Positions 54,479 to 63,632 of a stretch of 64,000 bases of DNA are shown here, piece by piece. A program made the position numbers and the translations under genes. Each line of letters starts with the position of its first letter. The first letter of the stretch is position 1. Origin of the DNA: an uncultured Paraglaciecola sp. (lineage in GTDB: Bacteria; Pseudomonadota; Gammaproteobacteria; Enterobacterales; Alteromonadaceae); contig NZ_CAKZKO010000138.1 of assembly GCF_937123705.1 (NCBI RefSeq), positions 1 through 64,000 on the forward strand. Reading direction: 5' to 3'. The notes under the pieces are model-generated. The model made no database searches and was not told the origin of the DNA. It saw only the letters and a list, made by a program, of their open reading frames with translations.

Positions 54479-56965
54479 ATGAGCTATAGCACCTCTTTGC
54501 CTAGCGTTAACCTAAACCAAACACTGAAAACACTGATTTTAATGTTGATGATTACAGTGCTAACTGCCTGCGGTGGTAATTCGGTTGAAGTCACGCAAAC
54601 ACCTGCACCAGCACCTGGGGGTAATACCCCTGTTACATATTCTGGCCCTGTTGCTGCTACAACAGATGTGACCCAATTTAAGTTAGAGCTGTGGGACAAT
54701 ATCAGCTCTGTAGAACGTTGTGGTGCCTGTCACATACAAGACAACCAAACGCCGTCTTTCGCCCGCAATGATGATATTAACTTAGCTTACGATGCAGCAG
54801 TGCAATTAGTGGATTTAGCTTCACCTGAAGACTCGACTTTAGTATCAAAAGTAACTGGAGGACACAACTGCTGGTTAACCAGTGATGCCGCTTGTGGTGA
54901 TATTATGACGACTTGGATCACTAAATGGGCCGCCACAGAAGCAGCCGTTGAGGACATTCAATTAGAGGCACCACTAGTCAAAACCCCAGGCGCCAATAAA
55001 AATTTTCCCGCTGACACTCAAATTTTTGCCAACGGCCTGTATCCCTTGTTAGAAACTTATTGTGCAAATTGTCACACCAACTCTGCCACCATTCCTATTT
55101 CGCCATATTTTGCCTCAAATGATATTGACGAAGCCTATCAAGCATCTAAGGCCAGAATCAATCTAGACAATCCTGCTAGTTCGCGTTTTGTGGGCAGAAT
55201 TCGCGATGAATTTCATAATTGTTGGAGTGATTGCAACAGCAATGCCAATAGTCTACGTGCTGCTATTCAAGAAATGGCCGATGACATTGATGTGACAGAG
55301 TTAGATCCTCGCTTAGTTAATAGTAAAGCCCTATCTCTTTTTGATGGCACGCTAGCGACAGGAGGTGGCCGCTTTGAAAACAGCCTGATAGCCAAATGGG
55401 AATTTAAAACCGGTTCGGGTACCACTGTATTTGATACCAGTGGCGTAGAGCCCGCGATTAACCTCACACTTAACGGCGACGTCAACTGGGTAGGCGGTTG
55501 GGGGATTCAGTTAACCAATGGTAAAGCACAGGGCTCTACCACTAGCAGTAAAAAATTACATAATTTAATCACCGAAACCGGTGAATTTGCGATTGAAGCT
55601 TGGGTGGTTCCAGCCAATGTGACCCAAGAAGGCCCGGCAAGAATAGTAAGCTACTCCGGTGGCGCCGACACCCGCAACTTTACCTTAGGGCAAACCTTAT
55701 ATAACTATGACTTTTTATTACGCACCGATCAAACCGACCTTAATGGTCAACCTGCCTTATCAACTGCCGATGCAGCAGAAGTATTACAAGCTAGTTTACA
55801 ACATGTTGTGGTTAACTATGATCCGGTGAATGGCAGGCAAATATTTGTGAATGGTGAGTTTACCGGCGATGGCGATAACACCCAAGCAGGTAACTTTGCA
55901 GATTGGAACGACACCTATGCTTTGGTGTTAGGTAATGAAGTGTCAGGTGATATTCCTTGGGCTGGCACAATCAGGATGACCGCTATCCACAACCGGGTGT
56001 TGAGTGCGACCCAAGTGGCACAAAACTTTGATGCGGGCATAGGTCAGAAGTTTTTCTTATTGTTTGACGTTAGCGATATCACTGATATTTCGCAAAGCTA
56101 TGTGGTGTTAGAAGGCAGTCAATTCGATAGTTACAGCTACTTGTTTACCAAACCCTTCTTTATTTCCTTAGATAACAACGCCACTATTGCCAATATTCCA
56201 CTACAAGGAATGCGCCTTGGCATTAATGGCCGTGAAGCAAATGTTGGGCAAGTTTACCAAAACCTCGATATCGCTATTAGTCAAGCAAACTATGTATCTG
56301 GCCAAGGGCAACCATTGTCAGATTTAGGCACCATCATTCCTGTGGAGAAAGGGGCTGAATTGGATGAATTTTTCTTAACCTTTGAGGTACTGGCCGATCA
56401 AAGCAATGTTGTAATTGAAGCCGATCCTGCTGCGCCAGCAGCCAGCGTTGATGTCAAAGCGCAAGCCGAAATTGGGATGCGTAATTTTGCCGAAATTAAC
56501 GCCAGTATGTCCACAGTTACCGGCGTACCTATGAATAACACTGCCATCAAACAGACATTTGAAAAACTCAAACAACAACTGCCCTCCGTTACCAATATGG
56601 ATAGTTTTTTAGCATCCAATCAAATGGCGGTAACCCAAATGGCTATTAAATATTGTGATCAACTGGTTGAAACCCAAAACCTGAGAAACAGCTATTTTTC
56701 TGGTTTTAACTTCAATCAAAGTGCGAGTTCGGCTTTTAGCGGCCCAAACAGAGACTTAGTGTTAACGCCTCTCACCAGCAAAATTTTAGGTGTCGGCTTA
56801 AATGACCAACCCAATAACACCGACGTAACGGCAGAACTAGACAATTTAATCACCCGCTTAACGGATTGTAGTGGCGGCAAAGTATGTGACGCTAATTATA
56901 CCAAAACCGTGGTCAAGGCCGCGTGTGCTGGTGCTTTAGGCAGCGCTGCCATCACAATGCAATAA
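54479..56965 (+). CDS. Di-heme LamG-domain lipoprotein
   Basis: An 828-residue lipoprotein (lipobox LTAC, Cys 31). Two c-type heme motifs stand in the N-terminal third: CGACH (Cys 81) and CANCH (Cys 195), each followed by a similar segment (FARNDDINLAYDAAVQLVDLASPEDSTLVSKV and FASNDIDEAYQASKARINLDNPASSRFVGRI), so this part is an internal duplication. A LamG/concanavalin-like domain follows (about 305-520; IAKWEFKTGSGTTVFDTSG ... FAIEAWVVP ... RQIFVNGEFTGDG). The C-terminal 300 residues are not recognised. Likely surface-exposed, with possible glycan binding. Confidence 0.82.
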   Translation: MSYSTSLPSVNLNQTLKTLILMLMITVLTACGGNSVEVTQTPAPAPGGNTPVTYSGPVAATTDVTQFKLELWDNISSVERCGACHIQDNQTPSFARNDDINLAYDAAVQLVDLASPEDSTLVSKVTGGHNCWLTSDAACGDIMTTWITKWAATEAAVEDIQLEAPLVKTPGANKNFPADTQIFANGLYPLLETYCANCHTNSATIPISPYFASNDIDEAYQASKARINLDNPASSRFVGRIRDEFHNCWSDCNSNANSLRAAIQEMADDIDVTELDPRLVNSKALSLFDGTLATGGGRFENSLIAKWEFKTGSGTTVFDTSGVEPAINLTLNGDVNWVGGWGIQLTNGKAQGSTTSSKKLHNLITETGEFAIEAWVVPANVTQEGPARIVSYSGGADTRNFTLGQTLYNYDFLLRTDQTDLNGQPALSTADAAEVLQASLQHVVVNYDPVNGRQIFVNGEFTGDGDNTQAGNFADWNDTYALVLGNEVSGDIPWAGTIRMTAIHNRVLSATQVAQNFDAGIGQKFFLLFDVSDITDISQSYVVLEGSQFDSYSYLFTKPFFISLDNNATIANIPLQGMRLGINGREANVGQVYQNLDIAISQANYVSGQGQPLSDLGTIIPVEKGAELDEFFLTFEVLADQSNVVIEADPAAPAASVDVKAQAEIGMRNFAEINASMSTVTGVPMNNTAIKQTFEKLKQQLPSVTNMDSFLASNQMAVTQMAIKYCDQLVETQNLRNSYFSGFNFNQSASSAFSGPNRDLVLTPLTSKILGVGLNDQPNNTDVTAELDNLITRLTDCSGGKVCDANYTKTVVKAACAGALGSAAITMQ

Positions 56966-56973
56966 AGGTAAGA

Positions 56974-58569
56974 ATGATGAAAAATAAACACACCATAGGC
57001 GTAGATGCCCCCCTTTACCATGCTTGCCATGCTAAGCCGGTTACGCGCCGCGATTTTATCGCTCAGGGTTTTATGGCTGGAATGGGCACCGCAATGAGCG
57101 GCTCTGTGCTCAGCTTATTTGCCAACCCTGGCTCTGCCCACGCAACCTTATCATCTGATTTAGAAGCCCTTAAAAGTAACTGCGGTATTGCCACCCAAGG
57201 GGCGGGAAAAATTCCTTTTATTGTGTTTGATTTAGCAGGTGGCGCGAATATTTCAGGCTCCAATGTATTGGTGGGTGGCCGCGGTGGTCAATTAGATTTT
57301 CTGAGCACAGCCGGCTACAGCAAGCTTGGCTTACCTGGGGATACTGTGCCCTCAATCGCCAATCCAGATACGGGTTTAAGTGATTTTATCAATACCGAGC
57401 TTGGTTTAGCGTTTCATTCTGACAGCGCCTTTTTGCGAGGTATTCAAGACAAGTTAAATGTTACTAACCGCGCCAATGTGAATGGTGCAGTGATCCCTGC
57501 CCGCTCCGAAAACGATACGGGCAACAATCCACACAACCCTATGTATGGCATTAATAAATCCGGTTCGGATGGTTCGTTATTGACGTTAATTGGCTCCCGT
57601 AACTCAGAATCGGGGGGCAACTCAATGGCACCGGCCGCGATGTTAGATGCGTCCAAACGCCCCACTAAGATTGACCGGCCATCTGACGTAACCGGCCTAG
57701 TGGATACCGGTGATTTGGTGGGATTACTCAGCCAACAAGATGCAGTGGCGGTAATGGAATCTATCCAACGAATCAGCGCCATGAAGTTAGGCAAGGTGAA
57801 TACCCAAATTACCAGCGATGATGTGTTAAAAGATCTGGTTAACTGTGGATACGTAAAAAGTGCCGATATCGCTGACAGGTTTGGCGATCCGTCATCCTTA
57901 AATCCACAGCTTGATAGCAACATAGTGGGCGAAAATGGCATATTTACGCAAGCAGAATTCGACGCTGATCGTGAATTTAGAAAAACCGCTTCCACCATGA
58001 AACTGGTGATCAACGGATTTGCCGGTGCTGGCACTATCACTATGGGTGGCTTTGACTATCATACTGGCGACAGGTCCACAGGCGAAGTGCGAGATTTGCG
58101 AGCTGGACGTTGTATGGGGGCTTGCCTTGAATATGCAGCAAGAGTGGGCGTACCTTTGATGATGTATGTGTGCAGTGACGGCTCGGTGGCCAGTAACGGT
58201 ATGATAGACGATTCAATGGATGGGCGCGGAAAAGGCGTATGGACAGGCGATAACTCATCTACCGCAGCTTCATTCTTTTTAGTGTACAACCCAGGTGGTA
58301 CACCACAATTAATTGGTGCGAATCCTGATGCACAAGCACAGCATCAACAAATTGGCTATATGCGCAGGGATGCTTCGGTTGAAACCGCGGCCACGCCCGC
58401 CGCCAATAATGTCAATTTGTTAGTAGAAACCGTGATTTTAAATTACATGGCACTACACGGCGAACAAGGCAATTTTGCCAGCTTATTTCCTCAAAACGGG
58501 TTAGGCAATGCAGCTCTGATGGACAGACTAACGGCCTTTGAACCTATAGTGAATGGGGTGATGGCTTAA
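56974..58569 (+). CDS. Tat-exported DUF1501-like protein
   Basis: A 531-residue protein with a twin-arginine signal: PVTRRDFIAQGFMAGMG (Arg 25, Arg 26) followed by a hydrophobic stretch and SAHA. Its body (IPFIVFDLAGGANISGSNVLVGG ... GGFDYHTGDRSTGEVRDL ... and GKGVWTGDNS) resembles DUF1501, a sulfatase/alkaline-phosphatase-superfamily-like group frequent in Planctomycetes and often paired with DUF1592/LamG cytochromes. Export in folded form suggests a cofactor. ATG 56974 is preferred (56977 is also possible); it lies eight bases after the upstream stop. Confidence 0.78.
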   Translation: MMKNKHTIGVDAPLYHACHAKPVTRRDFIAQGFMAGMGTAMSGSVLSLFANPGSAHATLSSDLEALKSNCGIATQGAGKIPFIVFDLAGGANISGSNVLVGGRGGQLDFLSTAGYSKLGLPGDTVPSIANPDTGLSDFINTELGLAFHSDSAFLRGIQDKLNVTNRANVNGAVIPARSENDTGNNPHNPMYGINKSGSDGSLLTLIGSRNSESGGNSMAPAAMLDASKRPTKIDRPSDVTGLVDTGDLVGLLSQQDAVAVMESIQRISAMKLGKVNTQITSDDVLKDLVNCGYVKSADIADRFGDPSSLNPQLDSNIVGENGIFTQAEFDADREFRKTASTMKLVINGFAGAGTITMGGFDYHTGDRSTGEVRDLRAGRCMGACLEYAARVGVPLMMYVCSDGSVASNGMIDDSMDGRGKGVWTGDNSSTAASFFLVYNPGGTPQLIGANPDAQAQHQQIGYMRRDASVETAATPAANNVNLLVETVILNYMALHGEQGNFASLFPQNGLGNAALMDRLTAFEPIVNGVMA

Positions 58570-58595
58570 CCCCATTCAAAATATATGCATGGGGT
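58569..58595. terminator. Hairpin between convergent operon ends
   Basis: ACCCCAT (58569-58575) pairs with ATGGGGT (58589-58595) around a 13-base loop, between the stops of the DUF1501-like and aldehyde dehydrogenase genes. No T run follows, so it is tentative. Confidence 0.4.
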
Positions 58596-58608
58596 GGATA
58601 ATTTGATC

Positions 58609-60039
58609 CTAACTCGGGGTACGTAGCACCATCAATCTAATTTCGGTCATATCTTCCATCGCAAAGGTTAGGCCTTCACGGCCTAAGCCCGATTCTTTAA
58701 CACCTCCGTAGGGCATGTTATCTACTCGCCAACTAGGCACGTCACCAATTATTACCCCACCCACATCTAACTGGTCCCATGCTTGTTGAGCTTTATAAAT
58801 ATCACGGGTGAATATGCCAGCTTGTAGACCAAATTGGCTGTTGTTGACTTCTTCTAGGGCTTGGTCAAAATCACTGAATGCGCTAATAATAGAAACTGGC
58901 CCAAAGGCTTCCTCGGCATTAATGGCCGCATCATTAGGAACATTTTCAAGCAAAGTGGCTTGCAACATATTCCCGGTACGCTTACCACCACATAATAAAC
59001 TGGCACCAGCGGCTACTGCTTGTTGTATCCAATCGTCCAGCCTCGAGGCTTCAGACTCAGAAATCATCGGACCGATAAAAGTGTCTTCAAGCAAAGGGTC
59101 ACCATGGACTAAATTCGCCACTTTATCGGTGTATCGCTGTTTAAACTCTGTGTAGATTGACTCATGCACTATGACTCTTTGTACGCTAATGCAACTCTGG
59201 CCTGATTGATAATAAGCACCAAATACAATGCGCTCAACTGCATCATCTAAATCTGTATCTGCATCTACCACGCAGGCCGCATTACCACCTAGTTCTAGAA
59301 TCACCGGCTTTTTACCGGCCTTGGCTTTAAGCGCCCAACCTACTTGAGGTGAGCCAGTAAAGCTAAGCAATTTAAATCGTTCATCTGTGGTAAATAAATC
59401 CGCACCCTCTCGGCTACAGGGTAAGATTGAAAAGGATCCTTTAGGTAGCTCGGTTTCGGCAAGGATCTCTCCGATAATCAGCGCACCAAGAGGTGTTCGA
59501 CTGGCAGGTTTAAGAACAAATGCACAGCCAGTAGCGATAGCGGGCGCTATCTTATGTGCGGCTAAATTAAGAGGAAAATTAAATGGCGAAATAAAGGAGC
59601 AAGGGCCAATTGGCACACGTTTATACATGCCGGTATAACCTTTTGCACGCGGGGTAACTTCAAGATTTAGTACTTCACCATGGATGCGTACAGATTCTTC
59701 TGCTGCAATTCTAAAGGTATCAATTAAACGTGTTACCTCGCCGCGAGAATCTTTAATAGGTTTGCCAGCTTCTATACATAATGCATAGGCGAGCTCTTCA
59801 AATCTTTCCTCAAAACGCTTTACACAATGATTAAGAATACTCTGACGTTCATAAGGTGCCATTTTGTTTAGTTTAGGTTGGCTGGCTTGTGCTGCTGCTA
59901 TTGCCTGATCAATAACCTTAGCGTCGGCTAATGCTACATAAGTGGCCGCTTCGTTGGTATATTTGTTGGTAACAGCCAAGTTTTGATTGGCAAATACGGC
60001 CTCATTGGCCAGATAGTAAGGATAAGCATTTGCTAACAT
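58609..60039 (-). CDS. NAD(P)-dependent aldehyde dehydrogenase
   Basis: A 476-residue member of the ALDH superfamily. The catalytic Glu is in LELGGNAACVV (about residue 250) and the nucleophilic Cys in YYQSGQSCISVQRV (about residue 285). The cofactor region FTGSPQVGWALKAKAGKK and the C-terminal MPYGGVKESGLGREG are in place. It is closest in pattern to the lactaldehyde/glyceraldehyde-3-phosphate (non-phosphorylating) and phosphonoacetaldehyde dehydrogenase group, but the substrate cannot be fixed. ATG 60039 follows AGGAA. Stand-alone gene. Confidence 0.9.
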   Translation of the reverse strand: MLANAYPYYLANEAVFANQNLAVTNKYTNEAATYVALADAKVIDQAIAAAQASQPKLNKMAPYERQSILNHCVKRFEERFEELAYALCIEAGKPIKDSRGEVTRLIDTFRIAAEESVRIHGEVLNLEVTPRAKGYTGMYKRVPIGPCSFISPFNFPLNLAAHKIAPAIATGCAFVLKPASRTPLGALIIGEILAETELPKGSFSILPCSREGADLFTTDERFKLLSFTGSPQVGWALKAKAGKKPVILELGGNAACVVDADTDLDDAVERIVFGAYYQSGQSCISVQRVIVHESIYTEFKQRYTDKVANLVHGDPLLEDTFIGPMISESEASRLDDWIQQAVAAGASLLCGGKRTGNMLQATLLENVPNDAAINAEEAFGPVSIISAFSDFDQALEEVNNSQFGLQAGIFTRDIYKAQQAWDQLDVGGVIIGDVPSWRVDNMPYGGVKESGLGREGLTFAMEDMTEIRLMVLRTPS

Positions 60040-60079
60040 ATAGGTTCCTGAATATGACTTGGGTTGATGTTAAACAAGG

Positions 60080-61093
60080 TCAAACTTGCTCGGCTAGGTA
60101 CTGCACTAAATTCAATTGCCACTCTGTTATTTTCGGGTGAGCTAATAAATCACACAGCGCTTTTCTATCATTATACTTTTCAAGTTGCGAATATTCATGG
60201 GCAAAATCTAACAGACTGCTATAGCTAATCCCCAACAAATGTTCGTTATAAATACGGTGTAACTTAGCCACTATTTCACTTAAATCTGTAATAATGAGCA
60301 AAACATCATGAGCCACATTTGGTAAATATTGGTTCTTAATTGCCATTGAATAGATTTGGTAATCCTGCAGCGCTTTGTCTAACATCGACACTAATATATT
60401 CGAGGATAATTGACTATTGTTAGGCATTACAGCCTGATATGAAATGGGTTCCTTAAAAGGCGTTTCATCAAGCAAATGATATCCACGAGCAGCTTTACTG
60501 TCTTTTCCGATAGTCGTGGGCAATATTTTTACTATTTGCCTAGCGAGGTCAAAAAGTGACGCGACCTTACCTTTTTTAAGCTCTAACTCAACTTCGCAAA
60601 TAGGCGTGCGTCTGTTATTTGCAATTATCTCTCCATGATCCCAAACCAGCTCAACTGTGTCGTGATTCGCCAGTTCAAACAAAAACACCTGACGAGTGAA
60701 ATGGGTCGTAAATAGTGTTTCTATTTTGGTTTGTAGCAAGTCAACATCTAGGTTATTAGGCCAAGCTGACACTGGAAACAACTTAAGCTCCGGTACGACA
60801 ATAGTTTGTTTGTTTATTTCATTGAGCTGAACATTATATTCAGGACGCTGATGTAATCCGCCAATTGACTTTCCAGCCGTTTTTAAGGTCTGTTCAAACT
60901 TTTGGTCGTTGCCGCGAATTCTTAAACCAATATCGTGTTTTCTTAATACTCTATCTGGCGTATCAAAATAATGATTAGTTAATACTAATAATTCTTGTGT
61001 TACTTTCGCATTTATTTGTGGCAGCAACTTAGTATTAATTAGCTCGCCAGCTTGCTCATTGGTAAGTAATTTAAGTTCGATTTCGTATTCCAT
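60080..61093 (-). CDS. CYTH-domain inorganic triphosphatase-like protein
   Basis: A 337-residue protein. The N-terminal CYTH domain (about 1-200) begins with MEYEIELKLL (the ExExK motif) and has RKHDIGLRIR, FEQTLK and CEVELELKKG in the right order for a triphosphate tunnel enzyme such as E. coli YgiF. The C-terminal 130 residues are helical and may be a shortened CHAD domain (polyphosphate-binding). It hydrolyses inorganic triphosphate in the YgiF group. It lies 40 bases upstream of the aldehyde dehydrogenase gene on the same strand. Confidence 0.88.
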   Translation of the reverse strand: MEYEIELKLLTNEQAGELINTKLLPQINAKVTQELLVLTNHYFDTPDRVLRKHDIGLRIRGNDQKFEQTLKTAGKSIGGLHQRPEYNVQLNEINKQTIVVPELKLFPVSAWPNNLDVDLLQTKIETLFTTHFTRQVFLFELANHDTVELVWDHGEIIANNRRTPICEVELELKKGKVASLFDLARQIVKILPTTIGKDSKAARGYHLLDETPFKEPISYQAVMPNNSQLSSNILVSMLDKALQDYQIYSMAIKNQYLPNVAHDVLLIITDLSEIVAKLHRIYNEHLLGISYSSLLDFAHEYSQLEKYNDRKALCDLLAHPKITEWQLNLVQYLAEQV

Positions 61094-61395
61094 AAAACCT
61101 TTTAATAAGAAATATTAATTTTTGAATAATTCGCCATACCTTAGCCTTTCAAATTCCACTCTTCAACACAGAACTGTCGCAAAAAAACGTCTTAATTGTG
61201 CCACTCATGCGGATTCACAATTATCTATTGACTGGGCCCCTAAGGCTTTTAAGTCGAGCAATTTGATTTGTTGTCTAAACAACGCGCTTATATTCAATTA
61301 TTAGGGATAATTTGATTGGCTTAAAAACAAATAGTTCCTTGCCTTTCTTTGACCCAAGCAATACCATTTACGGTCACTTTTTAGGAGTAAGTTTT
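61094..61395. other. Divergent intergenic region upstream of the SH3/anchor gene
   Basis: About 300 bases without a supported gene. A small hairpin GTTGT-CTAA-ACAAC is at 61270-61283. Promoters of the CYTH and SH3 genes must lie here, but none is clear. Confidence 0.35.
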
Positions 61396-62010
61396 TTGAT
61401 TATCCCCAAGCAAGTCGTTTTACTTTTTTTATGCCTCGCAAGCAGTGTTTTCAGTGTGCAATCATTAGCTCAAGAACCGAATGATAGTGATGGTGAAGTT
61501 CGCTATATTTCTGATGATTTATTTACCTATCTTCACGCAGGTCCTGGCCGAAATTTCAGAATACTAGGATCTGTGGTTGCGGGGACACGGGTTACTTTGT
61601 TGCAAGAAGATGCTGAAAATAAGTTCGTCGAAATTATTGATGAGAAACAACGCACTGGCTGGGTTGATGCAGAATTTATCAGTGTCAGTAGAAGTGTTAG
61701 GGAACTCGTACCAGGGTTACAACAGCAAGTTGACGAGAACAAAAAAACCATGCTGCAACAACAGCAAAATATTGACTTGTTGAATCAGCAAATAGCCGAC
61801 CTGACTTCACAAAATACCAATTTGCAGAAAAAGCTAAGGTCCGCTGAAAAGGAAAATCTAGAAAAATCTCAAACCTTGGCAAGTTATGATCAAACTGCGC
61901 AAATGCAATGGTTTATTCGAGGTGGTATTGTGGCCATTATTAGCTTGCTTCTAGGGATTATTCTGACTTATTTACCGAAGAAAAAACGTAGAAATGATAA
62001 TTGGATGTAG
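61396..62010 (+). CDS. SH3-domain membrane-anchored protein (TIGR04211/YgiM-like)
   Basis: A 204-residue protein. The TTG at 61396 is preferred over the TTG at 61312 since AGGAG lies eight bases before it and the protein then begins with a normal signal peptide (LIIPKQ..., ending SLA-QEP). An SH3 domain (about 33-90; YISDDLFTYLHAGPGRNFRILGSVVAG) is followed by a coiled coil (about 95-165; many Gln) and a C-terminal membrane helix (about 172-195) with a basic end KKKRRNDNW. This is the architecture of E. coli YgiM, a periplasmic or inner-membrane protein found next to YgiF-type CYTH genes, as here. Confidence 0.88.
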   Translation: MIIPKQVVLLFLCLASSVFSVQSLAQEPNDSDGEVRYISDDLFTYLHAGPGRNFRILGSVVAGTRVTLLQEDAENKFVEIIDEKQRTGWVDAEFISVSRSVRELVPGLQQQVDENKKTMLQQQQNIDLLNQQIADLTSQNTNLQKKLRSAEKENLEKSQTLASYDQTAQMQWFIRGGIVAIISLLLGIILTYLPKKKRRNDNWM

Positions 62011-62119
62011 CTTTCTAGGAATTTCAAACTGAGGGTGCCCCCCGCTTTTTGATACCGCTGGCGCTTGTCTCAAAACCTCTGCATAATAGAATAAAAGCGA
62101 TAAACGTGAGGCAAAATTG

Positions 62120-62398
62120 ATGAAATGGGTGATGACAATTTTATTCACACTATTTGGTTTGCTTCAATATCGTTTGTGGTTTGGAAAAAATAGCATACCT
62201 GATTTTATGATTTTAAAAAATGAAGTTGCACTGCAAGTTACCCACAATGCCAATCTAAGGCAGCGCAACAATTTATTGAAAGCAGATATTCATGATTTGA
62301 AAATTGGCTTAGATGCTGCTGAAGAACGTGCCAGAAATGAGCTGGGTCTTATTAAGCAAGGCGAAACCTTTTATCGCATTTTACCCTCTCAAGAATAA
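62120..62398 (+). CDS. ftsB: Cell division protein FtsB
   Basis: A 92-residue septum protein. The N-terminal membrane helix (about 3-20, KWVMTILFTLFGLLQYRLWFG) is followed by a coiled coil (NEVALQVTHNANLRQRNNLLKADIHDLK) and the conserved RARNELGLIKQGETFYRIL, which contacts FtsL/FtsQ. It works in the FtsQLB complex. ATG 62120 with GAGG nine bases upstream. Next to ispD, as in E. coli. Confidence 0.95.
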   Translation: MKWVMTILFTLFGLLQYRLWFGKNSIPDFMILKNEVALQVTHNANLRQRNNLLKADIHDLKIGLDAAEERARNELGLIKQGETFYRILPSQE

Positions 62399-62403
62399 AC
62401 TCT

Positions 62404-63114
62404 ATGCCTTTATCTGCTCAATATTCTGTGGTCGTCCCAGCTGCTGGCGTTGGTAAGCGCATGAAAGCAGATAATCCTAAACAATATTTACACATTGCTG
62501 GTAAAACAGTTATTGAGCACACCCTAAACAATTTACTGGCACACAACCAAATAAAACGCGTGATTGTGGCACTTAACCCAAGTGACACCTTATTTGCGCA
62601 TTTGCCCGTTGCTAGTGATCCCCGTGTTGACACTGTAATTGGTGGACAAGAGCGTAGCGATTCAGTGTTAGCAGGACTCAATTATTTGCCGAGTAATGAA
62701 GCATGGGTGTTGGTACATGATGCAGCCCGACCTTGTTTTAAGGCAACAGATTTAACTGCCTTGCTGCAACTGGTTAATCATAATATTTGTGGCGGCTTAC
62801 TGGCCACTCCCGTTCGAGATACAATGAAACGTGCGGTCAATATTACCGCCGACAACCATATGTTCGTTAAACAAACCGAATCTAGAGAGAATTTGTGGCA
62901 CGCTTTAACGCCTCAGTTTTTTAAACTGGAATTACTAAAAAAGGCATTAGATTTAGCTAATGCGCAACAAGTTACTATCACGGATGAAGCATCTGCAATG
63001 GAGTTGTTAGGAGAAAAAATTGCATTAATAAAATCGTCTCCTGCAAATATAAAAATCACCGAGCCAGAAGATCTAATGTTGGCAGAGTTTTACTTGAATC
63101 AAAAAACTAACTAA
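62404..63114 (+). CDS. ispD: 2-C-methyl-D-erythritol 4-phosphate cytidylyltransferase
   Basis: A 236-residue MEP-pathway enzyme that makes CDP-ME from CTP and MEP. The CTP-binding [18 protein letters not shown] is at residues 10-27, the later VHDAARPCF and the C-terminal [28 protein letters not shown] are family hallmarks. It starts five bases after ftsB stops, in the usual gene order. Confidence 0.96.
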   Translation: MPLSAQYSVVVPAAGVGKRMKADNPKQYLHIAGKTVIEHTLNNLLAHNQIKRVIVALNPSDTLFAHLPVASDPRVDTVIGGQERSDSVLAGLNYLPSNEAWVLVHDAARPCFKATDLTALLQLVNHNICGGLLATPVRDTMKRAVNITADNHMFVKQTESRENLWHALTPQFFKLELLKKALDLANAQQVTITDEASAMELLGEKIALIKSSPANIKITEPEDLMLAEFYLNQKTN

Positions 63115-63140
63115 ATGGCGAATGGAGATTTAACCCAAAA

Positions 63141-63632
63141 ATGAGCATCCGTATAGGTCATGGTTATGACGTTCACAAATTTGGTGGCATTGGCCCAATC
63201 GTTATTGCCGGCGTCAAAATCGAACATAACAAAGGTTTGATAGCCCATTCTGATGGCGACGTAGTATTACATGCACTATGCGATGCCCTTTTGGGTGCCT
63301 TGGCACTAGGGGATATTGGCAAACATTTTCCAGATACTGACGCTAAATTTGCCGGAATAGATAGCCGCGAGTTACTGCGCCATGTATATAAACTGATAGT
63401 GGATAAACAATACCAACTAGGCAATGTTGATTTAACTATAGTGGCGCAAACTCCAAAAATGGCACCTCATATTGAGTTAATGAGGCAGAATATCGCCAAA
63501 GACCTGCAAAGTGATATAAGCCAAATCAACGTAAAGGCCACCACCACAGAAAAGTTAGGGTTTGCAGGTCGAAAAGAGGGCATTGCTGCCCATGCTGTTG
63601 TGCTAATACAAACATCTGTACAGGGTAGCTAA
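63141..63632 (+). CDS. ispF: 2-C-methyl-D-erythritol 2,4-cyclodiphosphate synthase
   Basis: A 163-residue trimeric zinc enzyme forming the cyclodiphosphate. The zinc-ligand motif [11 protein letters not shown] at the N-terminus (Asp and His), [18 protein letters not shown] (His), and [22 protein letters not shown] at the C-terminus are all present. It follows ispD, and its stop overlaps truD by one base (TAATG). Confidence 0.96.
   Translation: MSIRIGHGYDVHKFGGIGPIVIAGVKIEHNKGLIAHSDGDVVLHALCDALLGALALGDIGKHFPDTDAKFAGIDSRELLRHVYKLIVDKQYQLGNVDLTIVAQTPKMAPHIELMRQNIAKDLQSDISQINVKATTTEKLGFAGRKEGIAAHAVVLIQTSVQGS

Noticed and set aside
57444..58040. A 198-codon minus-strand ORF
   Set aside because: It lies opposite the DUF1501-like gene with its Tat signal and conserved body; the composition is that of a shadow frame.
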